Part shown: positions 19,022-28,030 of the stretch, in pieces
How positions within the stretch are numbered: the first letter of the stretch is position 1
Layout of the letters: each line of letters opens with the position of its first letter
Position numbers and translations under genes: made by a program
Notes under the pieces: model-generated
The model's input: the letters and a program-made list of their open reading frames with translations, nothing else
Told to the model about the DNA's origin: nothing
The model's database searches: none
Assembly (NCBI GenBank): GCA_963677185.1
Contig: OY781889.1
Location: forward strand, 2,418,001 to 2,482,000
DNA from: G963677185 sp963677185
GTDB taxonomy: Bacteria > Bacillota > Syntrophomonadia > Syntrophomonadales > Syntrophomonadaceae
Reading direction: 5' to 3'
DNA length: 64,000 nucleotides

Positions 19022-19633
19022 ATGGCCCATGTACTTCCTGATCTGCCTTATACCTACGATGCGCTCGAGCCTTATTATGACGAACAGACCGTAAGACTGC
19101 ATCATGACATGCATCATAAAGCCTATGTTGATGGTCTAAACAATGCCGAGGCCAAACTGTCCGAAGCCCTGGAAAAAGGTGATTTTGCCCTGATCAAGCA
19201 TATTGAACGGGAGCTGGCTTTCCATGGATCCGGGCACATTTTGCACACTATGTTCTGGGAAAACATGAAACCCGGGGGAGGCGGCACTGCTAATGGCGCT
19301 GTCGCGGCCTTGATAGACCGGGATTTCGGCTCTTTTGACAATTTTAAAAAGCTATTTACTGCTTCAGCAGTTGCAGTAGAAGGTTCGGGATGGGCTGTAC
19401 TGGCATGCAACCCCGTCTTTGGGAAGCTGGTGGTTTTGCAGGCGGAGAAGCACCAGGATCTGGCCCAATGGGGCGCTGTGCCCTTGCTAATTGTTGATGT
19501 GTGGGAACACGCCTACTACCTGAAATATCAGAACAAGCGCGCCGCCTGGATAGAAGCCTGGTGGAGCCTGGTAAACTGGGACGATGTCAATCGCAGAGTG
19601 GAGCAGATGCAAAAAGCCTGCGCCGAATGCTAA
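19022..19633 (+). CDS. sodA: Superoxide dismutase, Fe/Mn type
   Basis: The enzyme dismutates superoxide. The four metal ligands are visible: His in LHHDMHHKAYV, His in HGSGHILHTMFW, and Asp plus His in VDVWEHAYY. The segment GSGWAVLACNP is the usual active-site Trp region. ATG 19022 has GAGGTGA just upstream; the GTG at 19013 is inside that ribosome site. At 203 residues it is full length. The C-terminal CAEC is an unusual extra tail. It fits oxygen defence in an anaerobe. Iron versus manganese cannot be decided from sequence. Confidence 0.93.
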   Translation: MAHVLPDLPYTYDALEPYYDEQTVRLHHDMHHKAYVDGLNNAEAKLSEALEKGDFALIKHIERELAFHGSGHILHTMFWENMKPGGGGTANGAVAALIDRDFGSFDNFKKLFTASAVAVEGSGWAVLACNPVFGKLVVLQAEKHQDLAQWGAVPLLIVDVWEHAYYLKYQNKRAAWIEAWWSLVNWDDVNRRVEQMQKACAEC

Positions 19634-19659
19634 AGACAATTTACTATTGAGACAATTGA

Positions 19660-19718
19660 CAGTTATTATGAATCAATGGGACGGTTCTATGAACCGTCCC
19701 ATTGATTCATAATAACTG
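19660..19718. repeat. Perfect 28-bp palindrome with 3-base loop (REP/MITE-like)
   Basis: Bases 19660-19687 are the exact reverse complement of 19691-19718, around a TAT centre. The inner core is GGGACGGTTC / GAACCGTCCC and the outer ends are AT-rich. There is no T-tract on either side, so it is not a standard terminator, although it could act as one. The core GGGACGGTT recurs once at 8592-8600. Its position between sodA and iorA makes it either a mobile palindromic repeat or an mRNA-stabilising hairpin. Confidence 0.75.
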
Positions 19719-19762
19719 CTTAATGTATACATTTATCTTATGAGTTGTCGCTGATTCGCCTC

Positions 19763-19791
19763 TTGTCGGCCGCTCTATAGAAGGTTATTAT
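19763..19791 (+). promoter_or_regulatory. Candidate promoter of iorAB-rlmD
   Basis: TTGTCG (19763-19768) and TATTAT (19786-19791) are separated by 17 bases and end 37 bases before the iorA ATG. The palindrome lies upstream, so this promoter would separate iorAB from sodA transcription. Confidence 0.45.
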
Positions 19792-19828
19792 TTTATACAG
19801 CTTTATCAAGGCAGGTGGAGGATTACCA

Positions 19829-21577
19829 ATGAAAAAACTGATGATAGGAAACGAAGCCATTGCACGTGGGGCATATGAGGCCGGAGTAACAGTAGGCACA
19901 GCCTATCCGGGAACTCCCAGCACCGAAATAATGAAGTTTTTATCAGCCTTTCCAGGTGTGTATGCGGAATGGTCCCCAAATGAAAAAGTTGCTCTCGAAG
20001 TGGGCATTGGTGCATCGATCGGAGGTGCGAGAACCCTGGTGGCCATGAAACATGTGGGAGTTAACGTGGCGGCAGATCCATTGTTCACCTTCGCATATAC
20101 CGGGGTAAACGGAGGACTGGTATTTATATCTGCAGACGATCCGGGCATGCACTCCTCTCAAAATGAGCAGGATAATCGTGGTTATGCGCGCTTTGCCAAG
20201 ATACCGGTTGTGGAACCGTCTGACAGTCAAGAGGCGCTTGATTTTACCCGTCTGGGCTATGAAATCAGCGAGCAGTTTGACACGCCGGTTATGTTGCGAA
20301 TTACAACTCGTCTGGCCCATTCGCAAACCCTGGTCAAAAGCGGGGAGAAACAGGACATTCCTCTGAAGGAATACAAGAAAAATGCGTCCAAGTATGTAAT
20401 GCTGCCCGCATATGCGCGCGGACGCCATGTGGAAGTGGAAAAACGTCTGCTGGCGCTTAAGGAATATTCAGAAACAAGTCCGTTGAATTATATGGAGATG
20501 GACGGTACTGAACTGGGCATAATCGCCAGCGGAGTGGTTTACCAGTATGTCAAGGAAGCTCTGCCCAGGGTGTCGGTATTAAAGCTGGGCATGACCAATC
20601 CTCTTCCGGAAAAATTGATCCGTGATTTTGCCGGTCGGGTAAAACGCCTGGTTGTGGTTGAAGAGCTGGAACCGGTTATTGAGGAACAGGTTAAAGCCAT
20701 GGGCATTGCTGTGGAAGGTAAAAATATATTCGGCAATATCGGTGAAATTGCCCCAGAGCATATCGGAGAATTACTGGGTGATAGACACACTTCTGCTCAT
20801 CACCAGCATTTCAAACTGCACGAGCAGGTTCCTGCGCGGCCGCCGTTGCTTTGCCCGGGATGTCCGCATAGAGGGGTGTTTTATACTCTGCGCCGCAAAC
20901 GTCTCAACGTTTTTGGAGATATCGGATGTTATACTCTGGGGGCGTTAAGCCCGCTGGAGGGCATGGACTCATGCATATGCATGGGCGCCAGCATTGGTAC
21001 GGCACTGGGTTTCGAAAAAGCCCGGGGCGAAGAATCAGCCCGCAAGACGGTAGCGGTAATAGGAGATTCAACCTTCGTTCATTCCGGGATAACCTCAATT
21101 ATCGACGTTGTTTATAACCAGGGGAACAGTACGGTTTTGATCCTGGACAACGATACAACTGCTATGACCGGACACCAGGATCATCCCGCCACTGGCCGCA
21201 CTATCTGCGAAGCGCCCACCCATCGCCTGGATTTGCCCGGACTGCTAAAGGCGGTTGGGATTCAAAACATTCGCACCGTGGATCCGCTTAATCTAAAAGA
21301 GCTTGGAGAAGTGCTGGATGAAGAGCTGGCACGCCCCGAACCTTCAGTGATAATATGCAAACGCGAGTGCATTCTTATTTCAAAAAGCAAACCCGGCACC
21401 CGTTATGAAGTGGACAAGGATAAGTGCAACGGTTGCAAGCAGTGCATCCGCCTGGGATGCACGGGAGTGTTTTTCCTGGACGACGAAAAAAAGGCCGAGT
21501 TCCATCCCAGTTGTGCCGCCTGCGGATTGTGCAAGCAGGTGTGCCGGGTGGAAGCTGTCATAGAGCTGGAGGTATAG
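19829..21577 (+). CDS. iorA: Indolepyruvate:ferredoxin oxidoreductase, alpha subunit
   Basis: IorA is the TPP- and Fe-S-containing subunit that oxidatively decarboxylates aryl pyruvates to aryl-acetyl-CoA, reducing ferredoxin. The N-terminal domain starts NEAIARGAYEAGV with TAYPGTPSTEI. The TPP domain contains LCPGCPHRG, the GDIGCYTLG motif and IGDSTFVHSGI...LDNDTTAMTGHQ. The C-terminus has two 4Fe-4S-type Cys clusters (CNGCKQCIRLGC and CAACGLCKQVC). Length (582) is normal. It is followed after 3 bases by iorB. Confidence 0.95.
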   Translation: MKKLMIGNEAIARGAYEAGVTVGTAYPGTPSTEIMKFLSAFPGVYAEWSPNEKVALEVGIGASIGGARTLVAMKHVGVNVAADPLFTFAYTGVNGGLVFISADDPGMHSSQNEQDNRGYARFAKIPVVEPSDSQEALDFTRLGYEISEQFDTPVMLRITTRLAHSQTLVKSGEKQDIPLKEYKKNASKYVMLPAYARGRHVEVEKRLLALKEYSETSPLNYMEMDGTELGIIASGVVYQYVKEALPRVSVLKLGMTNPLPEKLIRDFAGRVKRLVVVEELEPVIEEQVKAMGIAVEGKNIFGNIGEIAPEHIGELLGDRHTSAHHQHFKLHEQVPARPPLLCPGCPHRGVFYTLRRKRLNVFGDIGCYTLGALSPLEGMDSCICMGASIGTALGFEKARGEESARKTVAVIGDSTFVHSGITSIIDVVYNQGNSTVLILDNDTTAMTGHQDHPATGRTICEAPTHRLDLPGLLKAVGIQNIRTVDPLNLKELGEVLDEELARPEPSVIICKRECILISKSKPGTRYEVDKDKCNGCKQCIRLGCTGVFFLDDEKKAEFHPSCAACGLCKQVCRVEAVIELEV

Positions 21578-21580
21578 GCA

Positions 21581-22186
21581 ATGAACAATGAAATAACCAA
21601 TATACTAATCGTAGGAGTGGGCGGACAGGGGACCCTGCTAACCAGCAGGATCGTTGCCCAGATTGCGGTGGATATGGGATATGATGTAAAGATCTCCGAA
21701 GTGCACGGAATGGCCCAGCGTGGTGGCAGCGTTGTCACCCAGGTGCGCTACGGCCCCAAAGTTTATTCGCCTATAATCAGTAAAGGGGATGCAGATATTC
21801 TGCTGGCCTTTGAAAAAGTGGAAGCAGCCCGCTGGCTGGATTATTTGAAGCCTGACGGCCTGGCGGTTATCAATGACCAGCGCATAGATCCTCTGCCGGT
21901 TTTGAGCGGCAAAGTTGCTTATCCGACCGATATTGCCGAACGTATTGCGCAGGTGATACCTCGTACTATTGTCATCAACGCTACAGATGTTGCCGCTAAC
22001 TGCGGTGACAGCAGAGCCGCTAATGTCGTTATGGTTGGGTTGCTTACCCGGGCAATGCAGCTGCCAGAGGACGAAGGTCGGATTGCAGTGGAAAGAACGG
22101 TTCCTGCCAGGGCTTTGGATACTAACCTCAAAGCCTACGCTGAAGGGCGCAAACTCATGGAAGAGTCTTGCATGACGGGTATATAA
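21581..22186 (+). CDS. iorB: Indolepyruvate:ferredoxin oxidoreductase, beta subunit
   Basis: IorB is the gamma-type pyruvate/ketoisovalerate oxidoreductase partner of IorA. It has the conserved VGVGGQGTLLTSRI near the N-terminus and EVHGMAQRGGSVVTQVRYG, both diagnostic of the family. At 201 residues it is full length. It lies 3 bases after iorA and 3 bases before rlmD, so one transcript and coupled translation are likely. It completes the aryl-pyruvate oxidising enzyme together with the upstream aryl-CoA ligase. Confidence 0.94.
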   Translation: MNNEITNILIVGVGGQGTLLTSRIVAQIAVDMGYDVKISEVHGMAQRGGSVVTQVRYGPKVYSPIISKGDADILLAFEKVEAARWLDYLKPDGLAVINDQRIDPLPVLSGKVAYPTDIAERIAQVIPRTIVINATDVAANCGDSRAANVVMVGLLTRAMQLPEDEGRIAVERTVPARALDTNLKAYAEGRKLMEESCMTGI

Positions 22187-22189
22187 GCA

Positions 22190-23470
22190 TTGAATGACAA
22201 AATATTAAAATGCAAAATAAACGGAATTGCCCACAACGGAGAAGGGGTAGGCCGGGTGGACGGCAAGGCTGTATTCGTGCCCGGAGCAATTCCGGGAGAA
22301 ACCGTTGATATTCAAATAAGCCAGGACGGGCGTTCATTTATGCGGGCCGTGCTGCTGGAGATCATCGAGGCTTCACCTGAAAGGGTGGAGCCTGAATGCA
22401 TATATTATCCGCGCTGCCAGGGTTGTGCATATCAGCACGTAAGCTACGAAGCCGAGCTTGAATTCAAAAGGCAGGTGCTTGAACAGCAGTTAAAGCGGAT
22501 TGCCCGGATCGACTACACGGTGCCACCGGTACTGGCAGAAGAAGAATGCCGCGCTTATCGCAATAAAGTAGAATGGCAGCTTTTTATGAACGAATCCGGC
22601 AGTGCTTCTATGGGTTATGTCAGCCTGGAAGAACAAAGCGCCTTTCCGGTAAATCATTGTCTGCTGCTCAAGCCGTCTGTCAGCCGGTTGAGTTCTGCGC
22701 TGCAGCGCAAAGCAGGATTGATGTTTATGAGCGGAGTAAGGCGGGTCGGTATTCGCTGGAGCGAGTTGGAACAGTCTTTGATGCTCAATTTGTTCGGGCC
22801 AAATCCTTTGAACGCCGGGATCATTGTGAAAGATCTGCAGGATTGCCTGGGCGGGGTGAAGAGCGTGAACCTCATCAGCCCCAGAGGGATTGAAGCCGCA
22901 ATCGGGGACGGTTGTATTTTTGAAGAGGCCGCAGGATTCAGGCTAAAAATATCCGAGCTTTCCTTTTTCCAGGTGAATATGAAACAGGCGGAACGCCTTT
23001 TCCAGCTGATATTCGAATTGGCCGCTTTGACCGGAAAGGAAAAGGTGCTTGACGCCTATTGTGGGACCGGTGTTATGGCTATGGTTCTGGCCGGCAAAGC
23101 AGCTGAAGTGCTTGGAATAGACAGCGATGCTGCCGCGATAGACGATGCCGCAGTAAATGCAGCAGTTAATAAATTTGATAACAGCAGCTTTATACATGGC
23201 AGTTGCGAACATGTCATGCCCGGAATAAATGAACCATACGATTTACTGGTGCTGGATCCGCCCCGAGCCGGCTGTCGGCCGGAGGTTCTCCAGGCTGCTC
23301 TGAAAATGAATCCTTCACGGATAATATACGTTTCCTGCAATCCAGCCACCCTGGCCCGGGATCTTAAAATCCTGGCCGCCGGCGGTTTCCAGCCGGATGT
23401 AATCCAAGCCCTGGATATGTTCCCCCGCACCTGGCACCTGGAATGTGTCGTCAGGCTGCATAAGCATTAG
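22190..23470 (+). CDS. rlmD: 23S rRNA (uracil-C5)-methyltransferase, RlmD/RumA family
   Basis: The protein methylates a uridine using SAM. It has an N-terminal TRAM domain (about 1-60), an iron-sulfur Cys set (ECIYYPRCQGCAY plus a later Cys), the SAM-binding LDAYCGTGVMAM, LDPPRAGC, and the catalytic nucleophile Cys in IYVSCNPATLARDL. The start is TTG 22190, 3 bases after iorB. Among Firmicutes several paralogues (RlmCD, TrmFO-like) exist, so the exact uridine is not certain. Confidence 0.88.
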   Translation: MNDKILKCKINGIAHNGEGVGRVDGKAVFVPGAIPGETVDIQISQDGRSFMRAVLLEIIEASPERVEPECIYYPRCQGCAYQHVSYEAELEFKRQVLEQQLKRIARIDYTVPPVLAEEECRAYRNKVEWQLFMNESGSASMGYVSLEEQSAFPVNHCLLLKPSVSRLSSALQRKAGLMFMSGVRRVGIRWSELEQSLMLNLFGPNPLNAGIIVKDLQDCLGGVKSVNLISPRGIEAAIGDGCIFEEAAGFRLKISELSFFQVNMKQAERLFQLIFELAALTGKEKVLDAYCGTGVMAMVLAGKAAEVLGIDSDAAAIDDAAVNAAVNKFDNSSFIHGSCEHVMPGINEPYDLLVLDPPRAGCRPEVLQAALKMNPSRIIYVSCNPATLARDLKILAAGGFQPDVIQALDMFPRTWHLECVVRLHKH

Positions 23471-23519
23471 GCCTGGTTACAGGAGCGGATTGCCAGTCAA
23501 TTGAAGGGAATCAGCCTAA

Positions 23520-23993
23520 ATGAAAAAGCTGTATTTCTATGAAACCGGGCTTGGGAAAATAGGTATTGCCGAAAAAAATGGTGCCGTTTGCGATATTATA
23601 TTCCCGGGTGAAAACATTTCCGGTGAAGTGATTTTTGAGGAGACTGCCCTCATATGTGAAGCTAACCGTCAGTTGCTAGAGTATCTGGCCGGCAGCAGGA
23701 GGGAGTTTTCTTTGCCTTTAGAACCAGAGGGAACCACTTTTATGAAATCTGTTTGGCGGCAGCTGCAGAATATTCCTTATGGTAAAACCAGAAGCTATAA
23801 AGAAGTGGCCGCCAGCCTGGGCAACATCAGGGCCTGCCGGGCAGTGGGCCAGGCCAACCATCGCAATCCTATCCCAATCATGATTCCCTGCCACCGGGTA
23901 ATTTCGGCTGACGGAGGTCTGGGCGGCTATGGAGGCGGCCTGGATATCAAGCGCTTACTGCTTGAGCTCGAAAACAAAAATTTCTGCAGGTAG
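23520..23993 (+). CDS. ogt: Methylated-DNA--protein-cysteine methyltransferase
   Basis: The protein repairs O6-methylguanine by moving the methyl group to its own Cys. The acceptor is Cys124 in IPCHRVIS. The DNA-binding helix segment TRSYKEVAASLGN and the Asn-containing AVGQANHRNPIP are visible. At 157 residues it is the single-domain Ogt type without an Ada regulatory part. It lies 49 bases after rlmD and ends before a terminator shared with carB. Confidence 0.92.
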   Translation: MKKLYFYETGLGKIGIAEKNGAVCDIIFPGENISGEVIFEETALICEANRQLLEYLAGSRREFSLPLEPEGTTFMKSVWRQLQNIPYGKTRSYKEVAASLGNIRACRAVGQANHRNPIPIMIPCHRVISADGGLGGYGGGLDIKRLLLELENKNFCR

Positions 23994-24015
23994 TCCTGAC
24001 AAAATGTATTTTATA

Positions 24016-24054
24016 AAGCGGGAAACGCATCAATGGAAAGCGTTTCCCGCTTTT
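24016..24054. terminator. Bidirectional terminator between ogt and carB
   Basis: A stem with arms 24016-24028 and 24040-24052 (AAGCGGGAAACGC and its complement) encloses an 11-base loop. A T-run follows on the plus strand and an A-run precedes it (T-run on the minus strand). It therefore fits both convergent genes. Confidence 0.82.
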
Positions 24055-24072
24055 GATTAGCAGACAGTTTTG

Positions 24073-27000
24073 CTATTTTATGCCGGCATGGTATTCCTGC
24101 AATGATCTGAGGCTGGATTCACTGGCATGATTCTCCTGGAAGGCGGCGATGCCTCTGGCGCTGGCCAGGGCTGCTGCCATGGTCGTTATATAAGGCACTT
24201 TGTGTTTTATGGCTGTTTTACGGATATAGGAATCATCATACTGGCTGCGCCGATCAGAAGGCGTATTAATCACCAGGTTGATCTGCCGGTTGGTAATACC
24301 GTCCACAATATTAGGGCGCTCTTCAAAAAGTTTGTTTATGACCTCTGAATCAACCCCATTCTCCATAAGGAATTTGTGAGTGCCTGATGTAGCTTTGATC
24401 TTGAAACCGATGCGGGCGAATTCCCGGGCGGCTTCCAGGGCAGCCTGCTTATCAGAGTCAGTAACGCTAATCAGCACCGTGCCTGATTCGGGCAAGGCCG
24501 TTTGAGTGGCCTCTTGCGCCTTATAATAGGCGAGGCCGAAAGAATCCGCTATGCCCAGAACTTCTCCGGTGGAACGCATTTCCGGGCCAAGAATGGGATC
24601 TACTTCAGGGAACATGTTAAACGGAAATACCGCTTCTTTAACGCCAAAGTGCGGAATAACAGGAGGAATAAGGCTGTTAACCGAAGAAGCCTGGCCGGTT
24701 TCCGCTGCCATCATTAATTCGGTCGCTATCCTGGCCATACGGACATTGCATACCTTGGAAACAAGAGGTACGGTACGGGATGCGCGGGGATTGGCCTCTA
24801 AAACATAGACCCGGTCATCAGAGATGGCGTATTGCATGTTCATAAGGCCTACCACATTAAGTTCCCGGGCAATCTTCTTGGTATATTCCACAATGGTATC
24901 CAGATGGTGCTGTGCAATGCTTATCGTCGGAATGACACAGGCTGAATCGCCGGAGTGAATGCCGGCTAACTCAATGTGTTCCATAACTGCGGGGACAAAT
25001 GCATCCTGCCCGTCGGCTATAGCGTCTGCTTCTGCCTCAATAGCATTGCTTAAAAACCGGTCGATAAGGATGGGCCGTTCAGGTGTAACTCCTACCGCTG
25101 CGGCCAGATACTGGCGCAGGGTTTCTTCTTCGTGGACCACTTCCATTCCCCGTCCACCCAGCACATAAGAGGGGCGAACCATAAGAGGATAGCCGATCCG
25201 TTTGGCTATGGACAGCGCTTGTTCAAGGTTTGTCGCCATGCCCGATTCAGGCATGGGTATATCAAGCCTTTCCATGATCTGCCGGAAACGGTCGCGATCT
25301 TCGGCCAAGTCGATGGTGTCAGGGGATGTGCCCAGGATATTTACTCCAGCCTTGGCCAGTTCAGCGGCAATATTCAAAGGCGTTTGACCGCCAAACTGCA
25401 CAATAATACCGATAGGCTTCTCCTTTTCATAGATGGCCAACACGTCTTCAACGGTCAGAGGCTCAAAATACAGTTTGTCAGAAGTATCATAATCAGTGGA
25501 AACTGTTTCAGGATTGCAGTTTATCATCACGGTCTCATAACCGAGATCGCGCAATGCAAATGCCGCGTGGACACAGCAATAATCGAACTCTATGCCCTGA
25601 CCGATGCGGTTCGGACCACCGCCCAGGATGAGAACCTTCGGGCGCTCGCTGGCCGAAGTAGAATCCGGAGCGTTGTAGGTGGAAAAATAGTATGAAGCGT
25701 TTTCTACTCCGCTGACTGGAACCGCTTCCCAGCCTTCAACCACACCCAGCGCAGTTCTGCGGCTGCGGATATCGTTTTCCGATAAATCCAGGATTGATGC
25801 CAGGTAACGGTCGGCAAAACCGTCTTTTTTTGCCTTGATTAACAGGGCATCAGGTAGAACCGCGCCCTTATATTTAAGGATCTCTTCCTCCAGAACAACC
25901 AGTTCCAGCATTTGTTCGAGAAACCAGGGCTTGATGTGAGTAAGGCGGTTGATTTGTTCAACACTGGCGCCTTTGCGCAGGGCTTCATAAATAATGAACT
26001 GGCGCTCGCTGGTTGGTTCAGCCAGCATTGACAGCAGAACATCGCAAGAGCGCAGGTTGAAATCCCTGGCAAAACCCAGCCCGTAGCGGTTTATTTCCAG
26101 AGACCGTATGGATTTCTGAACCGCCTCTTTGTAGGTTTTGCCAATACTCATTACTTCGCCAACCGCTTTCATCTGGGTGCCGAGCTTGTCAATCGAGCCA
26201 GGGAACTTTTCAAAAGCCCAGCGGGCAAATTTTATAACGACATAGTCGCCGGAAGGTGTGTACTTGTCAAGAGTGCCATCGCGCCAATATGGTATTTCGT
26301 CCAGAGTAAGCCCGGCGGCCAGCATGGAGGACACCAGCGCAATGGGGAATCCCGTGGCCTTGGAAGCCAGGGCTGAAGAACGGGAAGTGCGGGGATTGAT
26401 TTCTATTATGACTACCCGGCCGGTTTTTGGATTGTGAGCAAATTGGATGTTGGTGCCGCCAACGACTTCGATGGCTTCCACTACATCATAGGAATACTTC
26501 TGAAGCCTCAACTGCAATTCAGGGCTAATGGTCAACATTGGGGCTGAACAGAAGGAATCGCCGGTATGCACTCCCATGGGGTCTATATTTTCGATGAAAC
26601 ACACGGTTATCATTTGATTCTTGGCATCGCGGACCACTTCCAGCTCTAATTCTTCCCATCCCAGAACGGATTCTTCGATCAGGACCTGGCCCACCAGGCT
26701 GGCAGCTATGCCACGGTTGGCAATAACCTCAAGCTCTTCGACGTTATATACCAGGCCTCCTCCAGTCCCGCCCATGGTGTAGGCAGGACGGACTACCACC
26801 GGATAGCCAAGCTCTTCAGCAATGGCGGCAGCTTCCGGGAAACTGTAAGCAGGTTTGCTGCGGGGCATTTCAATTCCGAGCCGGTTCATAGTTTCTTTGA
26901 AAGCAATTCTATCTTCGCCGCGTTCTATAGCGTCCACCTGCACACCTATTACTTTGACTTCGTACTGGTCCAGAATACCGGCCTTATGAAGCTCGGAACT

Positions 27001-27294
27001 CAGATTGAGAGCAGATTGCCCGCCCAGATTGGGCAGTAGGGCATCCGGGCGTTCCTTGGCAATGATGCTGGTCAGGCTCTTAAGATTCAGGGGTTCAATA
27101 TAGGTAACATCGGCAATGCCAGGATCGGTCATAATAGTGGCGGGGTTGGAATTGACCAAAACGATTTTATAGCCCAGTTTACGAAGGGCCTTGCATGCCT
27201 GAGTTCCAGAATAGTCGAATTCACACGCCTGGCCGATCACTATAGGCCCTGATCCTATAATAAGTATCTTGTTAATGTCGTCGCGTTTCGGCAT
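24073..27294 (-). CDS. carB: Carbamoyl-phosphate synthase large subunit
   Basis: The enzyme makes carbamoyl phosphate from glutamine-derived ammonia, bicarbonate and two ATP for pyrimidine and arginine synthesis. The 1073-residue protein has both duplicated ATP-grasp halves: the first with GSGPIVIGQACEFDYSGTQ, the second with GGGPNRIGQGIEFDYCC. A C-terminal MGS-like regulatory domain includes ATSGTHKFL. The start ATG is preceded by AGGAGG on the minus strand. carA is not adjacent on either side, so the small subunit must be elsewhere. Confidence 0.97.
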   Translation of the reverse strand: MPKRDDINKILIIGSGPIVIGQACEFDYSGTQACKALRKLGYKIVLVNSNPATIMTDPGIADVTYIEPLNLKSLTSIIAKERPDALLPNLGGQSALNLSSELHKAGILDQYEVKVIGVQVDAIERGEDRIAFKETMNRLGIEMPRSKPAYSFPEAAAIAEELGYPVVVRPAYTMGGTGGGLVYNVEELEVIANRGIAASLVGQVLIEESVLGWEELELEVVRDAKNQMITVCFIENIDPMGVHTGDSFCSAPMLTISPELQLRLQKYSYDVVEAIEVVGGTNIQFAHNPKTGRVVIIEINPRTSRSSALASKATGFPIALVSSMLAAGLTLDEIPYWRDGTLDKYTPSGDYVVIKFARWAFEKFPGSIDKLGTQMKAVGEVMSIGKTYKEAVQKSIRSLEINRYGLGFARDFNLRSCDVLLSMLAEPTSERQFIIYEALRKGASVEQINRLTHIKPWFLEQMLELVVLEEEILKYKGAVLPDALLIKAKKDGFADRYLASILDLSENDIRSRRTALGVVEGWEAVPVSGVENASYYFSTYNAPDSTSASERPKVLILGGGPNRIGQGIEFDYCCVHAAFALRDLGYETVMINCNPETVSTDYDTSDKLYFEPLTVEDVLAIYEKEKPIGIIVQFGGQTPLNIAAELAKAGVNILGTSPDTIDLAEDRDRFRQIMERLDIPMPESGMATNLEQALSIAKRIGYPLMVRPSYVLGGRGMEVVHEEETLRQYLAAAVGVTPERPILIDRFLSNAIEAEADAIADGQDAFVPAVMEHIELAGIHSGDSACVIPTISIAQHHLDTIVEYTKKIARELNVVGLMNMQYAISDDRVYVLEANPRASRTVPLVSKVCNVRMARIATELMMAAETGQASSVNSLIPPVIPHFGVKEAVFPFNMFPEVDPILGPEMRSTGEVLGIADSFGLAYYKAQEATQTALPESGTVLISVTDSDKQAALEAAREFARIGFKIKATSGTHKFLMENGVDSEVINKLFEERPNIVDGITNRQINLVINTPSDRRSQYDDSYIRKTAIKHKVPYITTMAAALASARGIAAFQENHASESSLRSLQEYHAGIK

Positions 27295-27435
27295 ATTGTT
27301 CCTCCTGATATTTCAATTTTTAAATTATATGCATGTCGTTCAGCAATCTGTTGGTCTCCTAACAATTAATAATAACAAATCGTAAAGACGACGTGAATTA
27401 TCTCTTTCATGAATACAATATTTCACAACTGAACA

Positions 27436-27465
27436 TTGTATGAAAGCGTCATTAAATTGTACTAT
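27436..27465 (+). promoter_or_regulatory. Candidate promoter of mscL
   Basis: TTGTAT (27436-27441) and TACTAT (27460-27465) are 18 bases apart, ending 58 bases before mscL in the divergent carB-mscL gap. A minus-strand TATAAT also occurs close to carB, but without a convincing -35 partner. Confidence 0.35.
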
Positions 27466-27523
27466 TAAATAACGGTTATGTTGTTTCAGGACCGGCAAAT
27501 AAGCTAGTAAAGGAGCTGGTATA

Positions 27524-27952
27524 ATGTGGCAGGAATTTAAGGAGTTCGCATTTAGGGGCAATGTGATTGATCTGGCGGTAGGTATAATAATAGGCGCTGC
27601 GTTTGGCAAAGTGGTAAGTTCTCTGGTTAACGATATTATTATGCCCCCGATTGGCAGGGTATTTGGCTCGGTGGATTTTGCCAGCCTGTACATTAACCTG
27701 TCCGGACAACAGTTTGCCTCTATGGCAGACGCAGTTAAAGCAGGGGCGCCCATAATTAAATACGGGCTGTTTTTTAACAACATAATTGACTTCTTAATTG
27801 TAGCACTGGTGATATTCATGATGATAAAAAGTATAAATAAGGTGAGACGTGAAAAGCCGGCGCCAGAACCGGATACCAAGGAATGCAAGTATTGCCTGTC
27901 AGCGATACCGATAAAAGCGAGTCGCTGTCCCCACTGCACTTCAGAAATATAA
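27524..27952 (+). CDS. mscL: Large-conductance mechanosensitive channel
   Basis: MscL is a homopentameric membrane channel opened by turgor. The N-terminal amphipathic helix plus first membrane segment (FRGNVIDLAVGIIIGAAFG) and second membrane segment (IIDFLIVALVIFMMIK) are clear. After the cytoplasmic helix the protein ends with a CxxC...CxxC zinc-ribbon-like tail (CKYC...CPHC), an extension seen in a number of Firmicute MscL proteins. AAAGGAG precedes the ATG. Confidence 0.95.
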   Translation: MWQEFKEFAFRGNVIDLAVGIIIGAAFGKVVSSLVNDIIMPPIGRVFGSVDFASLYINLSGQQFASMADAVKAGAPIIKYGLFFNNIIDFLIVALVIFMMIKSINKVRREKPAPEPDTKECKYCLSAIPIKASRCPHCTSEI

Positions 27953-28030
27953 AAGCATGTCGTCGGGAAAAAGGTGAATTGATCTATAATCAGACCGTTT
28001 TTCAAAATAATATTATTTTTTAAGAGGAGA

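Noticed and set aside
25132..25695. 187-codon plus-strand frame inside carB
   Set aside because: It is antisense to the conserved second ATP-grasp half and shows no family pattern.
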